NCBI RefSeq assembly: GCF_013618635.1
Contig: NZ_JABLSJ010000018.1
Span: 1-62,505, forward strand
Length of the DNA stretch: 62,505 nucleotides
Reading direction: 5' to 3'
Source: Thalassobacillus sp. CUG 92003
GTDB taxonomy: Bacteria; Bacillota; Bacilli; Bacillales; Halobacillaceae
Shown: piece by piece, positions 1 to 7,518 of the stretch
Layout of the letters: each line of letters begins with the position of its first letter
How positions within the stretch are numbered: position 1 is the first letter of the stretch
Translations under genes and position numbers: made by a program
The notes under the pieces: model-generated
What the model saw: only the letters and a program-made list of their open reading frames with translations
Database searches by the model: none
What the model was told of the DNA's origin: nothing

Positions 1-84
1 TATAGAAGAAACTGAATTGACGTACTGGTTGGTTTGTTCAGTTTTCAAAGATCGAAAGGTTCATCGCTTTTTGCGACAAGTTAT
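1..84 (-). other. leader of an rRNA operon lying left of the window
   Basis: On the minus strand this stretch follows a strong promoter. It contains TTGAAAACTGAACA, the boxA-like motif usual in Bacillus rRNA leaders and spacers. The 16S gene itself would lie beyond position 1 and is not seen. The assignment rests on the leader motif and the tandem promoters. Confidence 0.75.
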
Positions 85-113
85 AATATACCATGTCTTT
101 AAAAGGAAGTCAA
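85..113 (-). promoter_or_regulatory. rrn promoter P2 (SigA)
   Basis: Minus-strand -35 TTGACT (108-113) and -10 TATATT (85-90) have an exact 17-nt spacer. The site is directly upstream of the rRNA-type leader. Confidence 0.8.
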
Positions 114-188
114 TAAGTGGATTAGAAAAGATTTCCCTCTCATCCATTCGCTTATTTTTTTGGACTGCCTTTCCCGACAACGATTAAT

Positions 189-218
189 AATATAGCATAC
201 GAATTATCACCAATGCAA
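189..218 (-). promoter_or_regulatory. rrn promoter P1 (SigA), putative
   Basis: Minus-strand TTGCAT (213-218) and TATATT (189-194) are separated by 18 nt, about 100 bp upstream of the first promoter. An A/T-rich stretch lies upstream, as for an UP element. Tandem promoters are usual for Bacillus rRNA operons. Confidence 0.55.
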
Positions 219-264
219 TATAAAAATCCAATCTTTTTATATATTTTTCATAGATTGCGATGAA

Positions 265-400
265 CAAAGGCGCAAGCGCCCCGGGAGCTCCGACACGCAT
301 AAGCAAAGCACCAGGAGGAAGGTGGTCTTTCCTTCCGCAGGGTGGATTGCTTATGTCGCGGAGGAGCTGGGCGCTGGAGCCGGACGTGGCTTATGAGGTA
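265..400. repeat. Bacillaceae-type intergenic palindromic repeat
   Basis: A long imperfect inverted repeat. Nested arms include AGCGCCC with GGGCGCT, AGCTCC with GGAGCT, GACACGCATAAGCA with TGCTTATGTC, and GGAGGAAGG with CCTTCC near the apex. From memory, this resembles GC-rich dispersed palindromes common between genes in Bacillaceae. It can be read as a 67-residue ORF on the plus strand, but the composition is that of a folded repeat. No other gene lies in 1-483. Confidence 0.7.
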
Positions 401-444
401 TGTGTTATCCACAGGGCCCGAATTTTATCGTTTCCTAAGCGATC

Positions 445-473
445 AAAAAGAGCTCATCTGTGAGATGAGCTCT
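445..473 (-). terminator. Rho-independent terminator after pgmB
   Basis: Perfect 11-bp stem AGAGCTCATCT/AGATGAGCTCT with a 3-nt loop, followed on the minus strand by a T run. It lies 11 nt past the pgmB stop. Confidence 0.85.
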
Positions 474-483
474 ACGTAATCGT

Positions 484-1140
484 TTAAGTAAACCTTTTTT
501 TCACTTCTGACATATTGAGTTGCTCTGGAGAATCAACGACCCAATCCGCTTCCTTAAGAGCTTGCGAATCGCCAACGCCAATCGCAAACATGTTGGCAGC
601 TTTAATGGCTTGCACACCTGCTTGGGCATCTTCAATCCCCACACAATGCTCGGGCTGAATCTCCAATTGTTTGGCGGCCGTCAAAAAGATTTCCGGATGG
701 GGCTTCCCCTGGTTCACTTCAGCGGCATTCACAACTGTATCCAGTAAGTCCTGAACCTCAAGTTGGCGAATGACAGGTGCTACGTTTTTGCTTGCCGATG
801 CCAGCCCAGTTTTTAAACCAGCATGTTTAACTTCTTCCATGAACGGCCTGACGCCTGGGAGCACATCGTCTCGTGTAATCTTTTTGATCATTTCTTTGTA
901 GTGATCGTTCTTAATGGAGGCTTGTCGTTGTTTTTCTTGCTCCGACAACTGAATCCCGCCGTGTTCTAAGATGAGCTCAAGTGATTCAAGGCGCCCGATG
1001 CCTTTCAAGTTTTCATTAAAGGCGCGGTCAAACGGAATGTTCAGTTCCTCCGCCAGTTGCTTCCAAGCAAGATAATGGAATTCGGCCGTATCGGTAATCA
1101 CCCCATCTAAATCAAAAATAACGGCTTGCAATTGTTTCAT
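484..1140 (-). CDS. pgmB: beta-phosphoglucomutase
   Basis: A 218-residue HAD-superfamily phosphatase-fold protein. The N-terminal motif FDLDGVITDT supplies the nucleophile D10 and the acid/base D12. A middle motif is GLASASKNV and a C-terminal motif is GIEDAQAGVQAIKAA. This combination and length fit beta-phosphoglucomutase, which converts beta-glucose-1-phosphate to glucose-6-phosphate after maltose or trehalose phosphorolysis. No maltose phosphorylase gene is next to it here, so the pathway partner must be elsewhere. The gene is monocistronic, with its own terminator. Another HAD sugar-phosphate mutase or phosphatase is a less likely alternative. Confidence 0.85.
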   Translation of the reverse strand: MKQLQAVIFDLDGVITDTAEFHYLAWKQLAEELNIPFDRAFNENLKGIGRLESLELILEHGGIQLSEQEKQRQASIKNDHYKEMIKKITRDDVLPGVRPFMEEVKHAGLKTGLASASKNVAPVIRQLEVQDLLDTVVNAAEVNQGKPHPEIFLTAAKQLEIQPEHCVGIEDAQAGVQAIKAANMFAIGVGDSQALKEADWVVDSPEQLNMSEVKKRFT

Positions 1141-1187
1141 GTCTCCCCACTCCCTGTGCTTAATTTCTATATCGAATATATCATACC

Positions 1188-1418
1188 TTAATTTCTATAG
1201 GTTCCTTTTTTCTTGCTTGGCATGTATTGCACACACTCACCTTTTGAAGCGAACCGTTTAAACAGATTAAATAATACTTCGTAGCGATCCTGCATGGCTT
1301 GTTTGATCATTCCATCCAACCTTTTATCCCCAATATCAAATAATATTTCTTCCATCTCACGCTTGATTAAATATTCGATTTCTTGTTGTTCCAAATCTGT
1401 CATAAGTAGTCCATGCAT
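1188..1418 (-). CDS. conserved small protein of unknown function
   Basis: A 76-residue, mostly helical, charged protein with no signal peptide or membrane segment. The start at 1418 has a good ribosome binding site (GGAGG, 7 nt upstream). Repeated acidic and basic residues (for example the IKREMEEI segment) suggest a coiled or helical-bundle fold. It lies between pgmB and the divergent pdaB. I do not recognise a family with confidence. The ribosome binding site and the coding-like composition make it a real gene. Confidence 0.65.
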   Translation of the reverse strand: MHGLLMTDLEQQEIEYLIKREMEEILFDIGDKRLDGMIKQAMQDRYEVLFNLFKRFASKGECVQYMPSKKKGTYRN

Positions 1419-1594
1419 AGAATATCCTCCTTCATCCAGCTCATGTTTTTTTCATTTTCCCCTGTTCTTGTTATTTTATCCTGCCTGAATAAAAAGCGTT
1501 GCAGTATTCACGGGAAGGATAAAGGCCGTGCACGCATAGCCTGTCTTTTGTTCTCATATAATGAAGCAACTCTGAAAAAAAGGGGGAGGTTATC

Positions 1595-2353
1595 CTGAGC
1601 TTTTATACATGGCGTTTTGCAAAGGTCAAACGTTACGGGATCATTATTCTACTGGCATTATGCTGCGCATTTTTTATTTGGTTTGGACAAGTTAATTCGT
1701 TTTCCGTGTTCTCAAATGAAGATGAACCGCGTGCGCTAAGCAAAGGGGATGAAAGCAAGGATCTTATCGCTTTAACATTTAATATCAGCTGGGGGACTGA
1801 AAAGGTGGACGATGTGTTAGCGCAGCTTAAAGCCCATAAAGTAAAAGCCACCTTCTTTGTCAGTGGCGAATGGGCAGAGCGGCATCCCGATTTACTCGAG
1901 AAAATCAGCGAAGGTAATCACGAAATTGGTATGATGGGCTATCGGTATGACAGCTACCTTGAGCAAAAAACCGAGCAAGTAAAAACCGATTTGCAAAAAG
2001 CAAAAGAAATATTTGATAAGCTGGGGTACGATCAGATTGAGCTTATTCGTCCGCCGCACGGACATTTTAACAAAGACGTTATCGAACTGGCTGAACAGGA
2101 AGGGCTTAAAGTTGTTCAATGGAGCATCAACACACATGACTGGGAGAATCCTGGGAAAGATAAGATCATCGATCAAGTGGTCAAAGAAGGGGACAGTGGC
2201 GATATTGTATTGATGCACGCTTCGGATTCCGTTAAACAAACCCCGGAAGCACTTGAAGTCATCCTGCCCGGCTTAAAACAAAAAGGCCTAAAATTAGCCA
2301 GCGTCTCCCAACTGATCACCGGAGACCAAACCACCACCAAAGAAGCTGATTAA
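1595..2353 (+). CDS. pdaB: polysaccharide deacetylase-family sporulation protein PdaB, apparent CTG start
   Basis: A NodB-fold polysaccharide deacetylase homologue of about 252 residues. In B. subtilis PdaB is needed to keep the spore cortex intact late in sporulation. The first in-frame ATG (1706) would remove the N-terminal signal anchor. Reading upstream from CTG at 1595 gives LSFYTWRFAKVKRYG, then a hydrophobic segment, which aligns with the PdaB N-terminus. An AGGGGGAGG ribosome binding site ends 5 nt before that CTG. NodB motifs are divergent: FNISWG replaces the usual TFDDG, RPPHGHFN is kept, and LMHASD lies near the end. The gene lies beside kbaA and gerD, as in Bacillus. Confidence 0.85.
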   Translation: MSFYTWRFAKVKRYGIIILLALCCAFFIWFGQVNSFSVFSNEDEPRALSKGDESKDLIALTFNISWGTEKVDDVLAQLKAHKVKATFFVSGEWAERHPDLLEKISEGNHEIGMMGYRYDSYLEQKTEQVKTDLQKAKEIFDKLGYDQIELIRPPHGHFNKDVIELAEQEGLKVVQWSINTHDWENPGKDKIIDQVVKEGDSGDIVLMHASDSVKQTPEALEVILPGLKQKGLKLASVSQLITGDQTTTKEAD

Positions 2354-2387
2354 ATGCGTACCTGGTACAAAATGTGTTTTTTGAAAA

Positions 2388-2427
2388 GAGCCGGGTGTTC
2401 CCTTTTTAAGGGGCCCCGGCTCTTTTT
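2388..2427. terminator. bidirectional terminator between pdaB and kbaA
   Basis: Stem GAGCCGGG/CCCGGCTC is followed by TTTTT on the plus strand. A complementary A-rich flank makes it work for the convergent kbaA as well. Confidence 0.85.
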
Positions 2428-2430
2428 GGT

Positions 2431-3033
2431 TTATTTGGTTGTTTGGGTGCGTGGTGGGTTTAGTTTGTGTAAGAGTAAGAGCTGGTAAATGTTACAGGCT
2501 AAAAGCGGGATGATCATGAGCCAGGTGTAATCGTTGCCTTTAGCTTGCAGGGCAGGTACCCACTCTACTGTGGTGACGACAACCATAAAAAACAAGGCCG
2601 GAATGAACGCTTTTTGGTTCGTTTCTTTGGTTTTGAGGTAAGCCACTACAAGCCCTATGAGTAAAATCGCCATTGCGGTAAATAAATAAGGCCAAAGGGA
2701 TGTGTTATCTGCTGCCCGATATCGAAAATACACGAGATCGAATAATGTAAAAATAACAAGCCCTACTTGTATAATGGGCCAATAACCTCTAAATATGCCT
2801 AATCCGAACTGATGAACGGTTAAATATGCGAAAAAACCCATTTGACTGATGACACTGAAAATGAAACCCAGGCCTAGAAAAAATAATAACGGGCCGATCA
2901 GCTGGTATAAATCCAATGGTTGAAATACATTTGCGTATGCATCACTTTTTACAATAAAGCTGGTGACGAGTGTTAATAAACCGCCTAAAAACAGCGTGGT
3001 CAGAAACAATCGCACCCATTTACGACTTGTCAC
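2431..3033 (-). CDS. kbaA: KinB-signalling pathway activation protein KbaA
   Basis: A 200-residue polytopic membrane protein with about six hydrophobic segments, which matches KbaA in length and order of segments. In B. subtilis KbaA activates the KinB branch of the phosphorelay to Spo0A at entry into sporulation. Translation starts at GTG (3033), behind a GAGGAGG ribosome binding site about 6 nt upstream. The neighbours gerD and pdaB support the call, because this is the conserved order. The family has no known enzymatic motif, so the assignment rests on topology, similarity and context. Confidence 0.85.
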   Translation of the reverse strand: MTSRKWVRLFLTTLFLGGLLTLVTSFIVKSDAYANVFQPLDLYQLIGPLLFFLGLGFIFSVISQMGFFAYLTVHQFGLGIFRGYWPIIQVGLVIFTLFDLVYFRYRAADNTSLWPYLFTAMAILLIGLVVAYLKTKETNQKAFIPALFFMVVVTTVEWVPALQAKGNDYTWLMIIPLLACNIYQLLLLHKLNPPRTQTTK

Positions 3034-3108
3034 AGTTGTTCCTCCTCAAGATAAACATTTCCTACGGTATTTTATCACGAACCTGTGTTTTTTTCCTTAA
3101 TTAGCTAG

Positions 3109-3138
3109 GCATATTTTTTATGACTTTTCCTCATATTA
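3109..3138 (+). promoter_or_regulatory. predicted SigG promoter of gerD
   Basis: GCATA (3109-3113), an 18-nt spacer and CATATTA (3132-3138) match the forespore SigG consensus GHATR-N18-CATNHTA at every defined position. GerD is a forespore-expressed germination protein, so the match makes biological sense. Confidence 0.7.
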
Positions 3139-3171
3139 AAGGTAGGAGAAAGTAGAAAGGGGACATTCCAA

Positions 3172-3846
3172 ATGTCCATTTATATACGAATGATGACAAT
3201 GGCCGCTTTGATTTTGCTTCTTTCTGCTTGTGGCGGCGGAGCAGATGCAAGTCAACAAGCGGATTATGATCAAACCAAGAAAATGGTAGTTGACATATTA
3301 AAAACGGAAGATGGGCAAACAGCGTTGAAAGAAGTACTCGCTGATGAAAAGATGCAGACCGCATTGGCTTTGGATTCGAAAGTCGTAGAAGAAGCAGTCA
3401 ATAAGGCCTTGACTTCAGAGGAAGGTAAAAAATTCTGGACCAAATTATTTTCCGATCCTGAATTTATAAGTGGATATACGGAAGTCATTAAGAAAGAACA
3501 GGAAGATCTCTTCAAGGGATTAATGAAAGACCCCGAATTCCAGAAGAATATGATCGAGATTTATCAAAATCCTGAAATGATGGAACAAATGACCACAGTA
3601 ATGAAGGGACAGCAATTCCGGGAACATTTGGAGACAACCATCCAGGAAACCTTAAACAGTCCCGTTTTCCAGGCTAAGATGAGCGACATATTGTTGAAAG
3701 CTGCTGAAAAAATGCAAGCCGGATCTTCCTCCGAAAGTGGCGGAGAAGGTGAAAGCGGCCAACAGCAAAGCGGTGGCTCTGAAGGCGGAGGCGGTGGCGG
3801 CGGAAGCCAAGGGGAATCTGAGTCCGGTGGTGGCGGAGGTTCCTAA
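3172..3846 (+). CDS. gerD: spore germination lipoprotein GerD
   Basis: A 224-residue lipoprotein. The signal peptide ends in a lipobox LLSAC with Cys20 as the lipidated residue. The rest is a charged alpha-helical core with GerD-like repeats (phrases such as GLMKDPEFQKNM). From about residue 188 the tail is dominated by glycine, serine, glutamate and glutamine. GerD is a scaffold that clusters GerA-type germinant receptors into the germinosome in the spore inner membrane. A SigG-type promoter lies upstream. Gly/Ser-rich C-termini of varied length occur in this family; this one is prominent. Confidence 0.92.
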   Translation: MSIYIRMMTMAALILLLSACGGGADASQQADYDQTKKMVVDILKTEDGQTALKEVLADEKMQTALALDSKVVEEAVNKALTSEEGKKFWTKLFSDPEFISGYTEVIKKEQEDLFKGLMKDPEFQKNMIEIYQNPEMMEQMTTVMKGQQFREHLETTIQETLNSPVFQAKMSDILLKAAEKMQAGSSSESGGEGESGQQQSGGSEGGGGGGGSQGESESGGGGGS

Positions 3847-3856
3847 GCTCCGTTCT

Positions 3857-3895
3857 AAAAAGGCACGCTATCCCACAAGGATAACGTGCCTTTTT
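3857..3895. terminator. bidirectional terminator between gerD and salA
   Basis: Imperfect stem AAAAAGGCACGCTATCC/GGATAACGTGCCTTTTT with A and T flanks on both sides. It serves both convergent genes. Confidence 0.9.
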
Positions 3896-3897
3896 CA

Positions 3898-4950
3898 TTA
3901 ATATTTATCGATGATTTTAGCTGCAATATTACGGTAAGCTGTACCAATCGGATGATCTTCCTGATAAACGGAAGGCGCGAAAATTTCTTCTTCTTCGTAA
4001 GGCTGCTGAAGAGGTAATTGCCCAAGCACTTCCGATTTAAGTTCTTCGGCCAGTTTCTTCCCGCCACCTTTTCCGAAGATGTATTCTTTTACGCCGCTCA
4101 CTTCACTTTGGAAATAGGCCATGTTTTCTACGATGCCGAGAATTTCATGGTCAGTTTGAATGGCCATTTGACCGGCACGTGCAGCGACGAACGCTGCTGT
4201 CGGATGCGGTGTTGATACGATGAGCTCTTTGGAAGATGGCAGCATGGAGTGAACATCAAGCGCCACATCCCCTGTTCCTGGCGGCAAGTCCAATAGAAGA
4301 TAATCGAGGTCGCCCCATTCAACTTCCTTAAAGAAGCTGGTCAGCATCTTCCCGAGCATAGGACCGCGCCATATGACAGGGGAGTTATCTTCAACAAAGA
4401 AACCCATGGAAACAACTTTGACACCAAACCGCTCAACGGGGATGATCTTTTCACCACGAACAACCGGACGTTCTTCTACGCCCATCATATCAGGAACACT
4501 AAATCCGTAGATATCCGCATCAATGATGCCGACGCGTTTCCCGAGCCGTTTCAACGCAATCGCCAGGTTCACGGTTACAGTTGATTTTCCGACGCCGCCT
4601 TTCCCGCTTGCTACGGAGATAAATTTCGTGCCCGGTTCCCCGCCAAGCAATGAAGCTTCTTGCTCTTCATGAGCGGCGGGCTGATATTTTTCAATAACAT
4701 CATCAGGCAATTGTTCAAAGCGAAGCCCGACCGTTTCAGCACCGCCCTCTTTCAGGATGTTGACTATTTTTTGCTGTAATTCCATTTGTTCAGCTGTATT
4801 GGTTTTAGCAATCAGTACCTTGACACTGACATGGTTTTTCTCTTCCTTGATCTTGATTTCTCCAATACCGCCAGTCTCTTCTAACGTTTTATGTAAAAAC
4901 GGATCCTCAACAGGATTCAATAGTTCGATCACTTTATCTTCTGTTAGCAT
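3898..4950 (-). CDS. salA: Mrp/NBP35-family ATPase SalA
   Basis: An about 350-residue P-loop ATPase of the Mrp/ApbC/NBP35 group. The N-terminal 80 residues are a DUF59 (MIP18) domain. The deviant Walker A GKGGVGKS is at about residues 116-123, followed by IIDADIYG and LLLDLPPGTGD. Family members carry or transfer iron-sulphur clusters; in B. subtilis SalA also represses scoC. The start is taken at ATG 4950, the fifth codon of the longest reading frame. It has a GGTGAG ribosome binding site and aligns with SalA; the outer ATG (4962) sits on AAGG with no room for a spacer. Confidence 0.88.
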   Translation of the reverse strand: MLTEDKVIELLNPVEDPFLHKTLEETGGIGEIKIKEEKNHVSVKVLIAKTNTAEQMELQQKIVNILKEGGAETVGLRFEQLPDDVIEKYQPAAHEEQEASLLGGEPGTKFISVASGKGGVGKSTVTVNLAIALKRLGKRVGIIDADIYGFSVPDMMGVEERPVVRGEKIIPVERFGVKVVSMGFFVEDNSPVIWRGPMLGKMLTSFFKEVEWGDLDYLLLDLPPGTGDVALDVHSMLPSSKELIVSTPHPTAAFVAARAGQMAIQTDHEILGIVENMAYFQSEVSGVKEYIFGKGGGKKLAEELKSEVLGQLPLQQPYEEEEIFAPSVYQEDHPIGTAYRNIAAKIIDKY

Positions 4951-5042
4951 GTCACTCACCATCCTTAAAATAATAGACAGTGTTAGTATAACATATATAG
5001 CGCGCTTTCTAAGTGAAACGGCTTAAGGGTTCGCGAAAGGAT

Positions 5043-5765
5043 TCAGCTATCTTCGGGATATTCTTCCTCTGTGGCATAGCGAAGCATCCCCTGGTAAATG
5101 GACGCAGCCATTTTTCGTTGATAATCTTCAGTCTTTAACAGTTCACGTTCATGCACATTCGATAAAAAACCAATTTCAACTAGCGCCCCAGGTACACTCG
5201 CTTGCTTCAGCAAATACATGCTATTGAGGGCCATCGCTTCCCGCGTTGTATTTTCCAGGTTCCGCTTAATTTCAGCTTGAATGAACTGGGCCAAATCCTG
5301 ACTTCGTTCCTGGCCTGGGTAGTAGAAGCTTTGCGCGCCACTCCACTCCGGAGACGGGATAGCATTTAAATGAAGGCTGATGAAAAAGTCGGTTTCTTTT
5401 TCATGAATGAGCGCCACCCGATTACGGATGTCTTCTGACTTACGCCGTGATAAACCTGACGTATCTTCAGCGGCCAGGTCCTTATCTTCTTCCCGGGTCA
5501 TATAAACAGTCGCGCCGTTCTGCTGTAAATAGTCTCTTAAATATTTGGCGACCGATAAGGCAATATCTTTTTCCAAAGTGTCATCAGCACCCACTGCCCC
5601 ACCGTCAGGTCCACCGTGGCCCGGATCAAGCACAATCACTTTGCCCGTTAACGGCAAGGACCATGTCTGCCAGGCATCTTTTACCTCATTCATCGGATAA
5701 GCATACAATAATACAATAGCTATAATGCCGCCTAACCATGCGATAAATTTCAAATGTCGCTTCAC
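5043..5765 (-). CDS. cwlD: N-acetylmuramoyl-L-alanine amidase CwlD
   Basis: A 240-residue amidase_3 enzyme with an N-terminal membrane anchor (about residues 8-24). Zinc ligands are H50 (DPGHGG), E65 and H132 (SLHLNA), with catalytic E197 (LVEIGF). CwlD cleaves peptide side chains from muramic acid. With PdaA it makes the muramic-delta-lactam that marks spore cortex for lysis at germination. The start is GTG at 5765, behind a GGGGTGAGGGG stretch. Its place between salA and the PP-loop gene, 1.3 kb from rpsI, is the Bacillus arrangement. Confidence 0.92.
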   Translation of the reverse strand: MKRHLKFIAWLGGIIAIVLLYAYPMNEVKDAWQTWSLPLTGKVIVLDPGHGGPDGGAVGADDTLEKDIALSVAKYLRDYLQQNGATVYMTREEDKDLAAEDTSGLSRRKSEDIRNRVALIHEKETDFFISLHLNAIPSPEWSGAQSFYYPGQERSQDLAQFIQAEIKRNLENTTREAMALNSMYLLKQASVPGALVEIGFLSNVHERELLKTEDYQRKMAASIYQGMLRYATEEEYPEDS

Positions 5766-5797
5766 GAACCCCTCACCCCTTGTCCTTAGCTAATCTA

Positions 5798-5825
5798 TAT
5801 TATGGGACAAGGGACGTAATTATGA
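5798..5825 (-). promoter_or_regulatory. possible SigG-like promoter of cwlD
   Basis: Minus-strand CATAATA (5798-5804) matches the SigG -10. TCATA (5821-5825) lies 16 nt upstream, with a shorter spacer and one mismatch. In B. subtilis cwlD is read by SigE and SigG. Confidence 0.35.
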
Positions 5826-6494
5826 GCGACGATTCTGTTCATAGCGTAGATCGATTGTTGCGAATGCTCCGTTTTGAACAACTTCTCCAGCAGCCAGCGA
5901 GATCGGCTGATTGAACGCTGGGCCGTTATGAACAATGGTGTGAAATTCCCCATTCTCACCACATACATCCACACCTTCAGGCAAAGACTCCAATAAGGAC
6001 GAGGTCAGCTCCTTACCCAGCCACGAAGAAGGAAGCACATGCGTATCGACCGTGCAAATGACCGTCTGATACCCTGATGCTAGGAAGGTGTCCATTAATT
6101 GGGTTGTATTCTGCTTCCATAAAGGGAAAATGGCGCTCATGCCAACTTGATGCATATTCTCTTCCCGGTAAGTCCGGATATCTTCAAGATAGATATCGCC
6201 GAACACGATCGCCTCCACACCTTGCTGTGTCGCTTTAGCCATCGCCTCCCCCATCAATTTTTCATAGGTCTCATTTGGACAAGGAGAGGGCATATAGAGC
6301 TTTTCAAGCGGCAGGCCAATCTGGTGGGCCTGAGCATACAAAACCTTTTCTCTGACCCCCTGCATCGGTACACGCTTATCCTCTTCATTTAACGTCGTAA
6401 ACAAACGTGTAACCTCATAACGGTCATCTTGAAGAACTGTGTGGAGGGCAAGCATAGAATCTTTTCCTCCGCTGAACGACATCCATACCTTCAT
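5820..6494 (-). CDS. Dph6/MJ0570-family ATP-dependent amidoligase-like protein
   Basis: A 224-residue adenine-nucleotide alpha-hydrolase. The PP-loop SFSGGKDSMLAL lies at residues 7-18. GVEAIVFGDIYLEDIRTYRE and the later GENGEFHT motif are typical of the diphthine-ammonia ligase family. In eukaryotes and archaea that enzyme finishes diphthamide on EF-2. Bacteria make no diphthamide on EF-G, so the role here is unknown and the usual database name is misleading. B. subtilis has no homologue at this place in the cluster, as far as I recall. It lies just upstream of cwlD in the same direction. Confidence 0.8.
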   Translation of the reverse strand: MKVWMSFSGGKDSMLALHTVLQDDRYEVTRLFTTLNEEDKRVPMQGVREKVLYAQAHQIGLPLEKLYMPSPCPNETYEKLMGEAMAKATQQGVEAIVFGDIYLEDIRTYREENMHQVGMSAIFPLWKQNTTQLMDTFLASGYQTVICTVDTHVLPSSWLGKELTSSLLESLPEGVDVCGENGEFHTIVHNGPAFNQPISLAAGEVVQNGAFATIDLRYEQNRRS

Positions 6495-6687
6495 GAGAAA
6501 ACTCCTTCCTAATAATAAAACCTCTGACCTGATTCCCTACTTAATAGGTTAGTTAGTTAGAGATCATTATCTACACTGCTTCCATGTGTATTCACTTTTT
6601 TTGAGAGACACTTGTTATAAATTATCGAATTGTTTGTCATTATTGGCTTGAATCTCACCATTTTTCATTTCAACTATCATTGCGACT

Positions 6688-6939
6688 ATGAACAGCAACA
6701 CATCTTTAAGTATCCTGCCAATCATCCTGTTCTTTGCGACACTTTATAATTACATTGAGATAGGACCCACTTTAATTATAACGATAATATTCGCTTTATT
6801 AGCCCTTTCGGTTATTTTAGGGATACTAATTTTTATAAAGAAAAATGAAAAAAATTTACTTGGAATTTTGGCGACCATCATTGCAATCGGGAGCGGTTTA
6901 TTTGTTACGTTCGTCGTGATGGTATCTCAAATGGCATAA
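6688..6939 (+). CDS. small hypothetical membrane protein
   Basis: An 83-residue, very hydrophobic protein with three probable membrane segments (about residues 7-22, 27-50 and 57-80). A lysine-rich linker (KKNEKN) lies between the second and third. The stretch is AT-rich compared with its neighbours and transcribed against them. No convincing ribosome binding site precedes the ATG, which lowers confidence. A 13-bp perfect stem-loop follows the stop. I do not recognise a family. Confidence 0.45.
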   Translation: MNSNTSLSILPIILFFATLYNYIEIGPTLIITIIFALLALSVILGILIFIKKNEKNLLGILATIIAIGSGLFVTFVVMVSQMA

Positions 6940-6954
6940 TCCTCTATTTAAATA

Positions 6955-6993
6955 GAATAGGAGGAGGCGAATCACCCGTTCCTCCTCCTATTC
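6955..6993. terminator. 13-bp perfect stem-loop, possible terminator
   Basis: GAATAGGAGGAGG pairs perfectly with CCTCCTCCTATTC around a 13-nt loop, just after the small membrane ORF. There is no T run on either side, so it may be a mRNA 3' stabiliser rather than an intrinsic terminator. Confidence 0.45.
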
Positions 6994-7044
6994 CTTACCC
7001 TGTACGATATCTTTTTAACGGTATTCAATTCCACATTTGGACAT

Positions 7045-7081
7045 GAAAAAACCCTCTCTGCTCCATAAGAGCAAAGAGGGC
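7045..7081 (-). terminator. terminator after rpsI
   Basis: Minus-strand stem CCCTCTTTGCTC/GAGCAGAGAGGG with one wobble pair, followed by TTTTTT. It ends the rplM-rpsI operon. Confidence 0.9.
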
Positions 7082-7104
7082 AAACCACTGGTATATAAGG
7101 TTTA

Positions 7105-7497
7105 TTAACGCTTGGAGAACTGTGGTGCACGACGAGCCGCTTTAAGACCGTATTTCTTACGCTCTTTCATACGGGCGTCACGGGACAGCAATCCTTCACG
7201 CTTAAGGACAGAACGATATTCTGGATCTGCTTCAAGCAGTGCACGCGCGATGCCGTGACGAATTGCACCAGCTTGGCCAGTGAATCCTCCGCCATCAACA
7301 TTGACGAGTACATCGTAGTTACCTTCTGTTTCTGTTACAGCTAGAGGCTGGCGCAGAATTACACGAAGGGTTTCATATGGGAAAAACTCTTCAGCGTCAC
7401 GATCGTTGACAACGACACGTCCATTACCTGGAACGAGGCGTACACGTGCAGTTGATTTTTTACGGCGTCCGGTGCCGTTGTATTGTACTTGTGCCAC
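7105..7497 (-). CDS. rpsI: 30S ribosomal protein S9
   Basis: 130 residues, full length for S9. The N-terminal [14 protein letters not shown] and the basic C-terminal tail ending in FSKR are diagnostic. The tail reaches into the 30S P site and touches tRNA. It is the second gene of the rplM-rpsI operon, 21 nt after rplM, and the pair is followed by a strong terminator. Confidence 0.99.
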   Translation of the reverse strand: MAQVQYNGTGRRKKSTARVRLVPGNGRVVVNDRDAEEFFPYETLRVILRQPLAVTETEGNYDVLVNVDGGGFTGQAGAIRHGIARALLEADPEYRSVLKREGLLSRDARMKERKKYGLKAARRAPQFSKR

Positions 7498-7518
7498 TTT
7501 TCATTACCTCCTTCTAAT

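Noticed and set aside
260-463. A 67-residue ORF on the plus strand
   Set aside because: It is a reading through the palindromic repeat, with repeat-like composition and no ribosome binding site.
1482-1563. SigG promoter for pdaB
   Set aside because: Candidates (GAATA at 1487, GCATA at 1534) do not give the right spacing to a -10; only an isolated TATAAT at 1557 stands out.
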